In this document: positions 30,747-44,515 of the stretch, piece by piece
How the letters are laid out: the number at the start of each line of letters is the position of its first letter
Position numbering within the stretch: the stretch's first letter is position 1
Assembly: GCA_023333565.1 (NCBI GenBank)
Contig: JAJKFH010002311.1
Coordinates: 682,001-746,000, forward strand
Direction: 5' to 3'
Source: Puffinus mauretanicus
Taxonomy: Eukaryota; Chordata; Aves; Procellariiformes; Procellariidae
Length of the DNA stretch: 64,000 nucleotides
Notes under the pieces: model-generated
Told to the model about the DNA's origin: nothing
The model's input: the letters and a program-made list of their open reading frames with translations, nothing else
Databases searched by the model: none
Made by a program: the position numbers and the translations under genes

Positions 30747-33490
30747 GTGTCCTTAAATACAATTCTCTATGCAATATCTGATATTATGTTGTGGAAACTT
30801 ACAAATTAAATACTTTGCAACAAGAACTTCAGGGTGGTTAATGCATTCTCTGCCAAATGAACTATTTTTCCAGAGCAACAACAAGATGAGGTATGGATCA
30901 CCATTTTACAGACCTGAATTCACATAAATACAAACCAAAGTTTATTGTCATTTTCCTTCCCACTCCTCACCATCATTGTATGCATTAAAATTACTCAATT
31001 TGAAAACCAATAAAGTCTCTGCAACAATAAAGATGTCCCCATTGGCCTTTTACTTGTAAAACCATATTTGAATATAACTTAAAAAACCCTGTACGGATGT
31101 TATGGACAGAAGTGCGGAACCAGGAAGAAGGAGGTATCAGAGCCAGACTTTCAGAGGGGCTCATTATCTCCCCAAAGCAATCAAACCCTCAGGCCGCAGT
31201 ACTTCTTTCTCTAAAAAGGCTTGTGTTTCTGGCAGCAGTACTTTTCCTTACAGGGTGCTTGGTAAAGCGTGCATTTTCCTGAAAAGCAACAGGCTTTTTG
31301 TTAATTCATTAGCATGGGGCAGTGGTAGTATGCGGGCAGATTAGCCCCCTCCTGGGGCTGGGCCAGCTGCTCTGCACGTCCTCTTTCAGAGGAAAGCCCT
31401 GCGAGATGGGACAGGCACACCGCACCAAAACCCGAACAAAACCAAAGCAGATGCAAAACTAACGTACAGAGGGAAACGCTGCCTTTCACACCCAGACTTC
31501 TATTCTTGTATTGATGAGTTTTAGGACTTCTGTACGTCCAGCGAGAGTCGGCAGCATGTGTTGTGCCTCTTGTCCTCATCCTGCCCCCTGACTTCGCGCT
31601 GCACTGTAAGCAGACATTTGAGGAATCATTTCTGCACACATAACACAAGACAAAATGGATGCAGCTTGTGCTGTAACGCATGCCTTTAACACCAGAGACT
31701 ATATTCTACCTGCAAACAACAGTAAAAAATTTGGATTTATTACTGTATTTATTTGTGCTCTTGATTTGTGCCTTTTAGCTCATTTCTAGAAGGCTGATCT
31801 CAGGGGCCAGTACCCTGCATCACCAGGGAATGATGCCCTCTCCCTTCCCAAATCCATCACCAACTTTCCCCTGCCAGTAATCTGAATATCTTGATTTTTT
31901 TGGGAACCAATATACTATTTGAATAATGTTTTCAATGAAATATAGATTATTTTAATAGATAACTTGTGCATTTGTTTACCTCAGATTATCACAACTTCAG
32001 AGTAATGTTTATGTACTTCCCTATCTACAAAAAAATAAGGAAGATGCATTTAAAAAGCTGATTCTTAAAACAAGTGGAAAAGAACAAGCTACTTGGGCAG
32101 AGCTGTAGATCATACCTAGCAAAAAGGTAGACGGAAAAGGTTCGATGGCAGTGAACAGAAAACGTAGCAATCGGATCTCTACATTTCTTGACTTCCATAA
32201 AGCAATGCCAGATGAAAACTTCATGGGACTAAGAATGTGAAATTTCAGCATAAAAGGTAATGATCTTGATAATCTGTCTTTACTAACTGGACTCAAAAGA
32301 AGGAAGCCGAGCACTGACCCAGCTGGTCGCACAGAGATCCCAGAGGGACCTCACAGAGGACATGCTTCCCAGGGAGCTGTTGAAGGGTGTAGCGACGGGG
32401 CCGTCTCTCCTTTCAGGGAAAGCTGCTGTTCTGCAAAATGGACATTCGGTCCCTTTTCTCTCCTCTGGTTGGAGATTTCGCTTTGATGCTCCATGGTCAG
32501 AGGAAGGGAAAAAAGGGAAGATGAGTATATCCCATCTTATTTAACAGAAACCTCTACATCAATACACCCCAAAAACACTCTTCTTGATACAGGCAGCCTT
32601 GAAGTGATGGCTGAAGGAACGGGAGGAACAAAACTCCCTCTGCGGCATAAAGCCAGCAAGTGTGGTACTCCTCTTCCTCCTCCTCTTCCTCAGCCCCCCC
32701 GAGAGGCTGCAGGTGCCAATGGACCACTGCCCTTCGTGTGACACAGCTGCAGCTCATCTAGGCTGAGCTCCAGCCTCCCAGGATCAAAGGTCTAAACCAG
32801 AACTGACATGGACACAAAGCCCTGCTATTTCCAGGTTTAAATAATTTCTGTAGTGGCAGTGTGCGGTAACGTGCCACATCACCTTTAGGACCAAGTACTC
32901 AGCTCACATTTCTCCCTTAAAACCCTCAATTTCAGCAATTGTTTAGGCTATGTTCTATGTTAGGGCAAAATGTTCCACCGTACTTGAAAACCGGGGATGT
33001 CCCTACTATATATCCTACGGCTTCACAGATAGAATCCATAAGAATATAAAAGTACAGTAAAGTTTTCCACTAAAGACAACCAAAATTAATGAGATTTAGC
33101 CTGATTATTCTAGTACACACACATATATAAAAACATATAGATCGATTAGAATGCAATTTATTTATTTTGGTATGTTATATCATAATCTGTATCAAACTGT
33201 TGCTTGTAATTCAAAGTGCGAAAATAACGGACAGCAATGCTCCCTATCGTCATCCATGCCAAGAAATCAAAGCCTAATAAATGCTAGAAAAAACACTCTT
33301 AATCCTCACAACTGAGCAGTTTCATTCGGCATGGCAGGCTCGCACAGTATAATCTTTGGGGACTAGGATGAACTGGGAGAGTGGAGGAGTTATAAATACC
33401 AGAGTTTTGGATAACAGCTCAGATATTTAATTCAGAAGGGAAAAAAGAAAAACACTGCTATTTTTTTTGGTCAATAAATGTGAAGTGATA

Positions 33491-33504
33491 TTTTTTTTTT
33501 TTTT
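33491..33504. repeat. Poly-T tract (T14)
   Basis: A run of 14 thymines in the 10.4-kb intron. Confidence 0.93.
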
Positions 33505-33796
33505 AAAGCAGAAGCTTGACATAAAAGCTCTTTCATAAAACGTTCTTAACATCAGGGAGAGAAGCCAGGCAGCTGCGCGCTGTTATTGTGTACACGGTAA
33601 ATCAGGCACAAAAAGGGGCAGCTCAGCAGGGCACCGGGAGGGTAAGATGCACACTTAACCCCCTGCACACATTGTTGCTCTATTTCTTTCCATCTTCGTC
33701 TGTCTGCAGTCAGTACTGTATCTGTCATGAATGTAACAGGCCATTTTCAATCTAAATCTTGTTATGGATTAATAAGCAAACACTTTCTCGCTTATT

Positions 33797-33824
33797 ATGC
33801 AATTTATCATGATGAAAATTGCAT
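33797..33824. repeat. Perfect 9-bp inverted repeat, 10-nt spacer
   Basis: ATGCAATTT (33797-33805) and AAATTGCAT (33816-33824) are exact reverse complements. The spacer contains ATCATGATGA, itself partly palindromic. Confidence 0.85.
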
Positions 33825-36408
33825 TGGGCTCCTCAAGGCTACATGCTGATACATTCATTTATTCAGTGCTCTGTGGATAGAGAGCCATACTAATCTTTAT
33901 GACAGCTACGGATGTAATCGCAAGACGAAAATGACTTTCTGAAGAACTGCGTTCGCTTGCCTTCTGTAAGTCTACATTTACATACAATAGGGCTTAGGAG
34001 ATTCTTTGGGAAGGCAAAACATTTGGCTTCTTTTGTCACACTGCAAGAAATAATTGAAGTTCAGACAAATAACAATGTTCATCCACTTTGTACATTATTT
34101 CTCCAGAAACATCCCCTCAGCACACGGCAATTATTCATTCTTTAAATCTTGAGGAAATTAAAACTGTTGTATAAAATTGGTCAAATCTGCCTTAGTATAA
34201 TGTAAAAGAAAGTCAGAAACCTTAACACTTCCGCAGATGGATGATAAAATGCATACATGGTATTAAGACAACCCCGGTCAGTTCCTTATTGCATCTAGCA
34301 TTTAAAATGTGTGATTTATAAACAAACATTTGTAAACACATTTGTAAAGTAAAATTAATTCATAACAGAGCAGTTTTCAGAACTGTAAGATTTGAAACTG
34401 ACTTCTAAGGTTAAATGCTGTGGGCATGTAAAAGTGCTCATGGCGTTAAAATGTTATCGCCACAAGCAAAAGAAATTCTTGACTGAAACAGAAAAGTAAC
34501 TGAAAATATAAATACATAATTTAAACACTTGACAATAATGCTTATAATTATTTGTAATCATAAGGATATTCTACAGTTTCATATGTTGCAACATAAAAAA
34601 GCAGTGTTCACTGTGATTTAGCAAACAATAGCCTTAGAACAAAACAGAAAACTGGCTAATTGTTAAAGGATTTTTTTTTTAATATCTAAAGTAATATTAT
34701 TACAGCAATGCCATAAACAAGAACATCTGTAAGCTAAGGAAACCCCCTCCTTCTGCTAAGCACAGCATTTCACATGCAGATGAATATCCACCAGACCACT
34801 GAAGGCCTACGGCAGTTTTAAAACAGTTTTAAAGTACTGCAGACATTTCCTTCTCTTTGAACGTAAAACTCCCACATGCTTCAGGATATACCCAGAAAGC
34901 TTGATAGACATTAGCAATGCCATCAGGCAAAATATTACCTGATGAAAAATGAACCTCTGCATTTCATGAAAAGAAATACAGTAAAATTAATACCTAAATA
35001 ATCAATTATGACGACCTCGGCAATTTCAGACACTAGATTCATCCCCCTCCCCCAGCAAAAACCTTGCAAAGAAAATATCACAGTCCAGTAGCCATCTTCC
35101 TTTAGGAATGAAATTGTTTCCCCATTAATGAATGGTTTATCAATTACTGAATAGTTTACAAATTAACATTTAAAGAACACCATTAATTAAAATATTATGT
35201 AGAAAGCACTACATAAATTCAAAATTAAGCATGAAATATGTTAAAAAAACCTAGGGAATAGTCACACAGTGCTTGGGATGCCAGACTTAGAAAGCACTAA
35301 AATTGCAATTGGTGCAGATTACGAAAGCTCAACTGAAATAAACGGCACCATCGTGATTCACACCGGCGGAAGGTTTTGTTTATATTCTGCACAGAAACAC
35401 AGCCCATCAGCGCAGATTCAAAATGCACAACTGCGAATGCAGGTAACAGCTTATGCATTTAAGAACATAAACTTGCTTAACAACAAAAACGTGCTGAGGT
35501 TTTATTAGAAAAAAGATCAATGATTTCTATATTTTATGTGATGAAAATTACTATTAAATTTAAATATTTTTAGTAACAGTCATTTTCCAAGTGGATGTCT
35601 GCAGAACTTTAATGCTACAGTATTAATTCACACTGACAACCAAATGAATATGAAATTTGTATTTGCTCAAGGCAATCCTCTACCTAGAGCAGAAGCTACA
35701 TGTTTTGTGTGTCCTAACTGGGGACTAATTTGTTCCTATGCAAGAGCCGTGTACCTACGAATGAAAATTTTGTCTCAGCGACACTAATGTATATCCACTT
35801 ACATTTTTCAAGGTTTTCCATTAAAAGCAGGAAGCTTGAAATAGCTTTCAAAGCCAATTATATAAAGCATAGTATCATTGTTTTATTTCATATAAACGGC
35901 TTACTGTGGCTGCTTCTTATAGTGACTTTTTATTTTTTCTTTATTTATACACAGAAATCAGGGCCTCTCCTTTTGCACATTTAACTGGTTTGCTTTTTTT
36001 TTTAATAAAAACTGAATACAGACAAAGTTGTTCAGATACAGATTTAGAATAAATTTCAGACGAGATGATTAATTTTACAACAAACAATAATAAAAATAAA
36101 TAATATATTGCAAAATCCTTTCCTGTGCAAATAGTCCTGTTGTCATTAATCAGATTAATGGTGTGAGTAAAGACTGTTCATGAGAGAATCGGGGCCCCAA
36201 TTGAAATTTATTACATTTAGGCCTCAGATCATAAAATTTGTGGGTACTCAACAAAAATGCTACTCACATCCTGCAAAGTTGCACACATTAAACAAAACCC
36301 AAATGCTAATACTCAAGAATCCCATTATCTTAACACAAAATGCATCAAAAAAAGGTAAGACACTACCTTTATTACACAAGTCATCTTAATGACTTCACTT
36401 ACGCATTG

Positions 36409-36446
36409 AGCCATAATTATTTGATTTAGCCATAATTATTTGATGG
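36409..36446. repeat. Two-copy tandem duplication, 19-bp period
   Basis: AGCCATAATTATTTGAT at 36409 is repeated at 36428 with no change over 17 bases. Confidence 0.9.
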
Positions 36447-37528
36447 CATGATTGATAGTACAAGGCACTATCACGCGTAACAACTTGCATGCATACTTGT
36501 GTATATGTAACTAGAAGTTGTACAATTATAGTAATTTTTAAGAAAAGGAACAAATACGCACTTAGGAGTTCCATGCACAAAAAAACCCCACCACACCACA
36601 AAAAAAAACAGTATTACATTTTTTCTGTGTATTTTATGTCGAAGTGTCAGACTTCCTTATGAAATTTGCCCCCCCAACCCTAATTACAAATACCTAATTG
36701 AAAAAAGATTTTATTTCAAAGAGGTTAGAATGGAGATACAGGACAGCATACCATATAAATCTTGATTTAGGACACTTTAATAAGTTGTTCTCTGACCCTA
36801 GAGACAGGCTCTGGTCTATTGAGTCTATGATTTCTTAGCAATCCTTACATCTACAGGTTACCTTGATGCTATTAATAGCGACGCTGTTGATAAAATAACC
36901 ACCTTTCCCAAATGTACTTTCCAAAACAATTCACATCCTGACGGGATGGCTTGTAAAACCATGGGAAAAAAATCCACGTATTCAAACACACTGGTGGAAA
37001 ATACCTTCTGAAAATACTATTTTTACAGTTAAGAAAGGGTAAAACCATATTATTTTAAAGACAGACGGTCATATTTTAGACATAAAAAATGTTCAACTTG
37101 CTTCTTTTCTCAAAATTACTAACAATATGACCGGAAGATTAATGCTGTGTAGCCCCAGGCAATGCCTACCAAGTGTTTGGTGTCCCCCAGTTTAGATGGG
37201 GTGACTCCCCGCGCCAAGAGAAGCCAGCACTGCAGTGCCACTGCACACAACCGACCGGGTCTCTCCCGCCGTGGTTAAACCCTCTCCTTTCCGAGATTGC
37301 CCACCGGAGCTGCCCGAGACTGCAAACCGAGCCAGACTAAAGCAGACTTGAAATTCTAAGTTAGATAGTACTGGTTCAAATGTGAAACTTGAAAGAGGGA
37401 GTTATTGCTTGTCCCACCTTCCTGCCAAGTACCCACAGCCATCAGGATTTGAACCAACCGCTCCAAAACCTAGATCCACAGGTCAGAAACGATGCAAGGG
37501 GTTTATAAGCTAATAAATGAGGTACCTA

Positions 37529-37840
<312 letters not shown>

Positions 37841-38441
37841 TTAAGGCTTTATCTCACCAAGAAAGTGCAGAAGCTTACATCTGCAGGGTCTTCCCAAAGT
37901 CAGCGAAAAGGAGAAAGACATGGCTCTGTGGGTGTCAGCTGTGTTAACTGCAGGGAACGTGACGCCCAGAGACTCCCTGTCCCATGGATTTCATACAGAA
38001 TCCAGGATGGCAACCCACAGCAGTCCTCAAACGCGGACACCAACGACACTCCGAAAGGCAGGGGATGCCAGTATAGACCGACTCAGACGAACGGCACCCA
38101 CGCTCCCCGCCCGCACTCTTGGCTCAACGGACAGCAGAAGGCAGGGAGCCTGTTCTGGTACGCACGAGCATAGGATGGATCGGAAGCGTGCACCCTGTTA
38201 GCAATGCTGCAACCCCGCCAGTCGCTGCCTACAAGATTTTTAAAGCATTCTCAATGGCAACGACAGCCAGTTTGTTACTGGAACGCATCAGTCTACACAG
38301 CACAGCTATCTAAATCAAACAGGCCCATGCCAATACTGCCAGTGTTTTCACTACAAAAGAAATAGTACTACGTATTTTTGGAAAAAATATAAGTCTACAT
38401 GCCTAAATATTTCTGCCCGAAAATTGTGCAAAAAAAGTCTG

Positions 38442-38489
38442 AATAAATCAAAACTGAAATGTTAAAATAAATCAAAACGGAAATGATAA
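38442..38489. repeat. Two-copy tandem duplication, 24-bp period
   Basis: AATAAATCAAAACTGAAATG at 38442 recurs at 38466 with CGG in place of CTG; the two copies are adjacent. Confidence 0.88.
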
Positions 38490-39844
38490 AAAAAATCCTC
38501 CCCTCAATAGACACTTGCTAAGAAAACCCTGAAAATCTGTAATGGTATTAACATAGGTAATAAAGTTTTCAGAAAAAAAGGTACATCATTTTGAAAGGAT
38601 GTCTAAGAAAAACAAGCTTAAAAGATTAAACTTGGGAAAATATCAGTTAAAATAAACCATGTTGAGATTACACACTTTTTCATCAGTATCATGGCTGCAG
38701 CTAGCAGCAGTTCATGCTAGATGTGCTTAACTGAGTGAGAAACAGCAAAAATAAGTCACTGAAGTCACCAAAACTCTCCACTAAAACAACCGCTCGTTTC
38801 CAAAGGTGCCACGCGCCTGCCCGTGCAGGGGCTTAGATGAGGTGGCACAATCAGCTCTGCTCTTTAATTAAAATCCTGTGCTACACCATGACATCACCTC
38901 AGCAATTGGCAGAGATGATGTTTAATTTAAGTGAACTAACTATCTGGGGACACAGCTGCAGCGACTAACACTGCGAGAACGATGCTCTCGGCGCGATGTT
39001 GCATTCCCCCTTTCCCCGGCAGCAGCCGTTCACCGCAGGGGGAGCTGCCGCCCAGCACCCTCTCCCAGCAAACCTCCGGCAAGCAGAAAAAGAAACACAC
39101 AAGCAAAACACGTATTGACAAACTGATCAACTGGGACAAGGAGCTCAGGGGATTTGCCTACTTGTCCTGCTCTTGCCCCAGTACGAGTTCAGGAGGAGAA
39201 ATGGCAGAGAAGAAAGCCTTGGTGATAATCCAACAAAGCTCCTTGGCCTGTCACCGAAACGCTCAGCAGCATCGGCTCCCAGCCGTGGGCGATTTGGGAA
39301 CCAGATACCCAATCTTACAGCAAGGATTTTCCTTCCTTGCAAAATATACCTTCCTACTGACACCTCCTCAATGTCAGATGTGTAGGGATTAGTAATGCTT
39401 TATTGGGGAAAGGGAATGAAATTATTTGTAAAGCCACCGTATCACTCTGTCTCGGGATGTGCAACGGGATGTTGTTTGGGACCACTTCTGCTCCCAGATC
39501 TCAGCACCTCCAGAACCCTGCCTAGGTCTTCTGCTAGGGAAACACTCGACAGCACATGAGCATTTAAATAACAATACCACTCTACGTGCCTGAGCAGAAA
39601 TCTCCCTGATGTGGGGCCCACAAATAAGCTATATGTTGGGAAGAGTTGCCTGAAAGTTCACAAGGAGATGTATAATTTTCACCGTTCCAGTATCACACCT
39701 CAGTAAATGAGCATTAGACATATATAAAAAAAGCAATTAAAACTGAGAATTGGCTCTCAAATAGGAAATGTACTCAGTCCGTTTTAGTCCATTTTTATAG
39801 ACCCACTGCCAGTCTTGTCTCATGCATATCTTACACATGAACAC

Positions 39845-39872
39845 TTTTTTTTTTTTAATTATTATTATTATT
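39845..39872. repeat. T12 tract followed by (ATT)n microsatellite
   Basis: Twelve thymines at 39845-39856 run into about five ATT units. Confidence 0.9.
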
Positions 39873-42800
39873 GATGCAGTGCTCTCAGGTTTTGGGGCAG
39901 AGCTGTCGCAGCGCTGTGGTTTGTTTTGAGCCGTGCCATTTTCCTGATGCTGAGCACTGGTGGATAAAACAGGCAGCTCTCAGGAAAGGGCAGAAAGCCC
40001 CCAGTATCGCGGGAAGCTCTGGACCCTAGACTGACAAGCTGCGCTTGCTTTTTGACCTGCAACTCTGTGTTTTAAAGAATAACCATGGCAGAGTTTCAGC
40101 AGGAACTGCTGGACATGTCTCCATCTTTGAAGGACTCAGTATTTGGTGGTTAAGGTCAGTTAGAGATGTAAGCTCAAACATGTCTCTCTCGTAGGTGAAG
40201 GAACTGAATTCTGGGTCATTTCTGTTACATTTGAGTGTCCTGGCCATTCAGACATTTACATTAAAGACTCTGCCATCAGCGCTGTCCCCTCAGGCCACCT
40301 CTTGAAAACAAACAAAAGCTGGCAATGGTCCCCCTCCTTACTGAAAGCAGCAGCAGAATCTAGAATTACAAGACAAATGAATTTATCAAATTAGAGAGCA
40401 GGATATTCAAATTACTCTTACGATCGCCGCAGAGGACCGCGGGCAGCAAAGGAAGCCCTGCCTGAAAGGTACCGCCGCGCCGGTAACCCAGCCCCAGCAT
40501 CGCCTCCCTTCCCGAGGGCTGCACGCTGAACTCATGCATTTTACTATGATTACCTCACAGCATTGGTGTCCACCCTCATTAACTCACTCTCCCTCCTCCC
40601 CACAACACTTTTTTTTTCTTTTCGAGAGAAATATAGCTTAAGGGGGTGGGGAGGAGAGAGAGAAATGATGTTCCAAACAGCTTCAACACACCTGAATTCT
40701 AATCCAGGTTCTGCACATTGAGGAAATGTGAGTAATAATTTAATTTAATAGACTACTTTTAAATAAAAATAATTACAAATATATAAATGTGGAGGAGGGC
40801 TAAAACAAGCAGCACTTCCAGATAAAAATAATTTATCATTATCTCTACATAATTATTTGTTACATCTTAATAATGTTCATTTAGCTTGCTATTGTGATAA
40901 AGATAACCTATTGATTTTAACAGGTTTTTCTTCAGTTTTCAGAACTGTCCTCTATGAGTTGCTTATTTTGTTTATTAAGTAAAGCGCCTGTCATTTTAAG
41001 CATTCAGAAAAGCCAACAACAGACACTTTTCTAGTCCATTCACACTAATCCCTTACACCTGTGTAACAAAAGAACTGAAAATTTCTTCCTAAAGTGCATA
41101 GCAGTCCATGAAGCTCTAGTTTGTGTAGATTTTATGTCTCAAGTATAAGAACCTTATTAAAAAGCGTGACTACTTAAACATTACTACAATGAAATATGCC
41201 TACCTTTTTCACAGGAATCCTCCTACGAAACCTCCTGCTGACACCTACCTTGTGTAAATTGAGCTAGGGAAAAAGATGAACTAAACAAAAGTCATTCTGC
41301 TGCCCGTTTCTCAGCTTGGACATCTTTGTTTAAGCTTTGACTTGGCTTAAATGAACGAATTAATATTGACAAAAACATCAACTAAGCTAATGAGTTGTTA
41401 GTTAAGGCAATAAACATGTCACATTAGAGTCAGCGCAGTAAAGAGGTAATTAGCCCTGGAAAAGCTCTGCTGATTGGGGCTGTGGAGATCCTTTGCTCTT
41501 AACCTTTGAGTCCATTACGCGGAGCAGGACGGGGAGCAGCCACGCTGATGTGCATCCCCGGGACCCGCAGCCTCGCCCGCGCAGCCCAGGGCAGGTCCCT
41601 GCTCACGCCTGGTGCTGATTCGGCATCTTCTAGTGAACCTACACATTCGCACTACCACCACGCGGGCAAGAGAATACCTATTTAAGGGTATTTTAGTAGA
41701 AGTTTCGGCCAACATGGTGACGTGACGGAAAAAATTCTACCAAACCAGAATGCAGCTTGTGAGCGTGCTGCTCCTGCTTTCGGAAGGGCTCGTCCATTCA
41801 ATGCACACTGAAATTACTATAAGCAGGGGGTGTTGTCCTTCTTATTGGAAATCTGGATAACATCATACTCTTTAAACAAAAAATAAAAAATCTGCCCTAG
41901 TAAAAACTAAGTTTTGATGATTTACCCGTACCTTCTGTTAGAAAAAGTCATTAAGAAACAAACCGACAAAAGCTCCTTTCATTAAAAATTAGGGTGCGAC
42001 TTACCAGACAGAATTACTTCAAGCAGTAACCTAACAGAAATGTAGCTCAGGAAATGACACGTTGCTATATAAATTTGTATTAAAATATAATCTTGTTCCA
42101 GATGTTTCATTCTGCATTGGTACACGTATGCCACAAATTATGGAAATAAAAAAAGCTGTACAGGAGGTAATCCAGAGAGCAGCAGCAGTGATTTTGTCCC
42201 TGGACAGAGCTGACCACCTCGTCAGTACAAAGGAGTTATCAGGAGTACCAAAACCAGACTGGATTTTTCTCAACCAGTAGAGAAGGATAGAATTTTGGAC
42301 ACAAGTATTGAAGTACTTGCAACATTTAGCATAGAGATAGCAAGTCTGCAGTTCTCTGAAACTATTTCTATATATCCCCACGCGACAGCACACAGATATG
42401 CACACAAAAAGGTATATCCAGTGAACAGTGGCGTAGTTAAAAATCTGCCTACTTTTGCATGTGTTTACTTGAACACTAAAATAAGGGTTTGAGTCTTTGA
42501 TCCTTATGTCATTTTTATTAATGAAAATGTGACGTGAATACTAAAGCTTATCAGTTATTTTCAATGCATATACCCGCTTGGATTTCTAAAATGCCTTTCC
42601 TTGCTGAATCTCAAGAGCTTTAACCATATTACACCAGTCAGCATTGTTATCCCCATTTTGCCGATAGATTTTAAAAAATTAAATAAATTTGCTCGGGAAA
42701 ATCAATAGCACAGGCATGAACGAGACACTGATAACTCTGATTCCCATTCTCATAATTTGCCATGAGATCAAGTTCCAACTAAATAAAAATAATGGACTCC

Positions 42801-44384
42801 AAGAATATGATTTAACTTGCTTTGCATCTTTTTCTGATTTTATGTTAAAAAAAGAAGTGAAGAATCATAGCTCTAATTTTTTTTTCAGTCTGCCCTCTCT
42901 CCCTGTGCCTGTGGGCACAGTGTTTTTCTACAAGAAATTAAACCAAATTGTGAAATCCAAACCTTTCTGGATGATTTGACGTGTACCTGTGTGAAATGTC
43001 CACAGAAAGACAGAAATATAAATTTGGATAGCTGGGTTGAAAATCCATATCCCTTAATCCCTTCCTACTTCTAGTGCAGTGAATTTTTATTACATATCTT
43101 CTCTCGTCTTTCAGAGAGGTATAAAACCAGATGATATTTTTAGGCCTAAATTAAAAATTAACTAGTCATAGTATTTGGAGAATTTTTTCTAAAGACATAA
43201 TGATGGAAAGATTTTTTTTTTCCCCAATCACAATCAATGTCAAATTTCCTAATTTTTACAGAATTCATTTTCAGCTTTTTTTTTGGCCTTTAATATAATT
43301 CTGATGCTTAAGTTTTTTCAACTGAACTTATGCTAGGAGAGACTTCCTTTTTGCTGATGACCTCTTCAAGTTATTTAAGTACCATTCTTGCAACAGGTGC
43401 AATGCCTGCAACTTCTAAGGTAATTTCAGAATTGACATGAATACATAGTTTTTCATTTCTTTTCAGAAGTACGGTCTTAGAGTATATAAGCAGCTAAGTA
43501 GTTATCGCACATGACAGTAACGACACTGCATTTTATTCAAAGTAAAAATCAATTTAGAATTAAATTTGAGTTGCTCCTGCATAAAAGGAGAAAAGCAAAG
43601 AGGCTGAAAAGAAATAATCCCCAATTCCTACACGTCAGAGTGAGGGACACCACTAAAATCCCGCAGAATCCCCCGGCAGGCGAGCTGCAGCGCTGGGGCA
43701 GCTGTCATTGCGCACTGCGTTACCAGCCGAGGGGATGCCCGGCTGGGGAAGGCAGAGACATCACTTAAGAACGCCTGGGTTGCTGTGCAGCCATTTTGTT
43801 CTGCAGATCAGACAAGATAGCTGCGAGATTGCTATCCGTGGCTCGCGCCCAGGCGCGGGCTGTTGGATTGCACCGCCGGTTGGTCACTTTGTGCCGTTTC
43901 ATTCGCTATGCAACAATTCAAAATTAATTCTCCATATTCCCGATGCAGTAAGGTTTTCCAGGGGCGGCGCAGGCTGCCCTACCTGCCGGCGGCTGAGAAC
44001 AATAGGACGTTCACTGTGCAGGCAATCGATAGCCCCCAGCCGCTCCCCCCAGCCGCTGCAAAGGGAGGGAAACCGTTCCACTCCCGGGCTCGCTGCTCGG
44101 CACGCAGCCGCTGTAGTTTTGGCTTTGCTCTTCCGAGGGCTGAGGGACAGTCCCTTCTATCGCAAACACTCAAGAAGTAACACAGTTTTGAAAAATACCT
44201 AGAGAAAGGTAATCCCTGCTTACTTTGTCAGTAAATTTAAATTGTTACTTGAGGCTCCCATTAGCTGAAAAAAGAGCAGAAGCTGGGATTAGCAAAACTG
44301 TACGTTTAAAACGACATTTATAACTTGCTGTATGTCCTTCTTCTCATTTATATTGAAAAGGTAAATGTTTGTGAACGTACCAAC

Positions 44385-44515
44385 GCCAGCAGCGGGTAAC
44401 TGGGGCACGGCGGAGACGGCCAGGCGGCGCAGGCCAGCAGGACGCGCGAGGCCCGCTCTGCCCTCCCGCCCGCGCCGCCGGCTCCCGGCCCGCCGCCAGC
44501 CCGCACCAGGAAGCA
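44385..44515. other. CpG-dense short block
   Basis: About 130 bases of very high GC with many CpGs (GGCGGCGCAGG, GACGCGCGAGG, CCGCGCCGCCGG) are bounded on both sides by AT-rich sequence. It is shorter than a classical CpG island. Confidence 0.6.

Noticed and set aside
43708..44202. 164-codon plus-strand frame
   Set aside because: It is arginine- and proline-rich in a CpG-rich stretch, with alternative frames open over the same bases and no recognisable domain.
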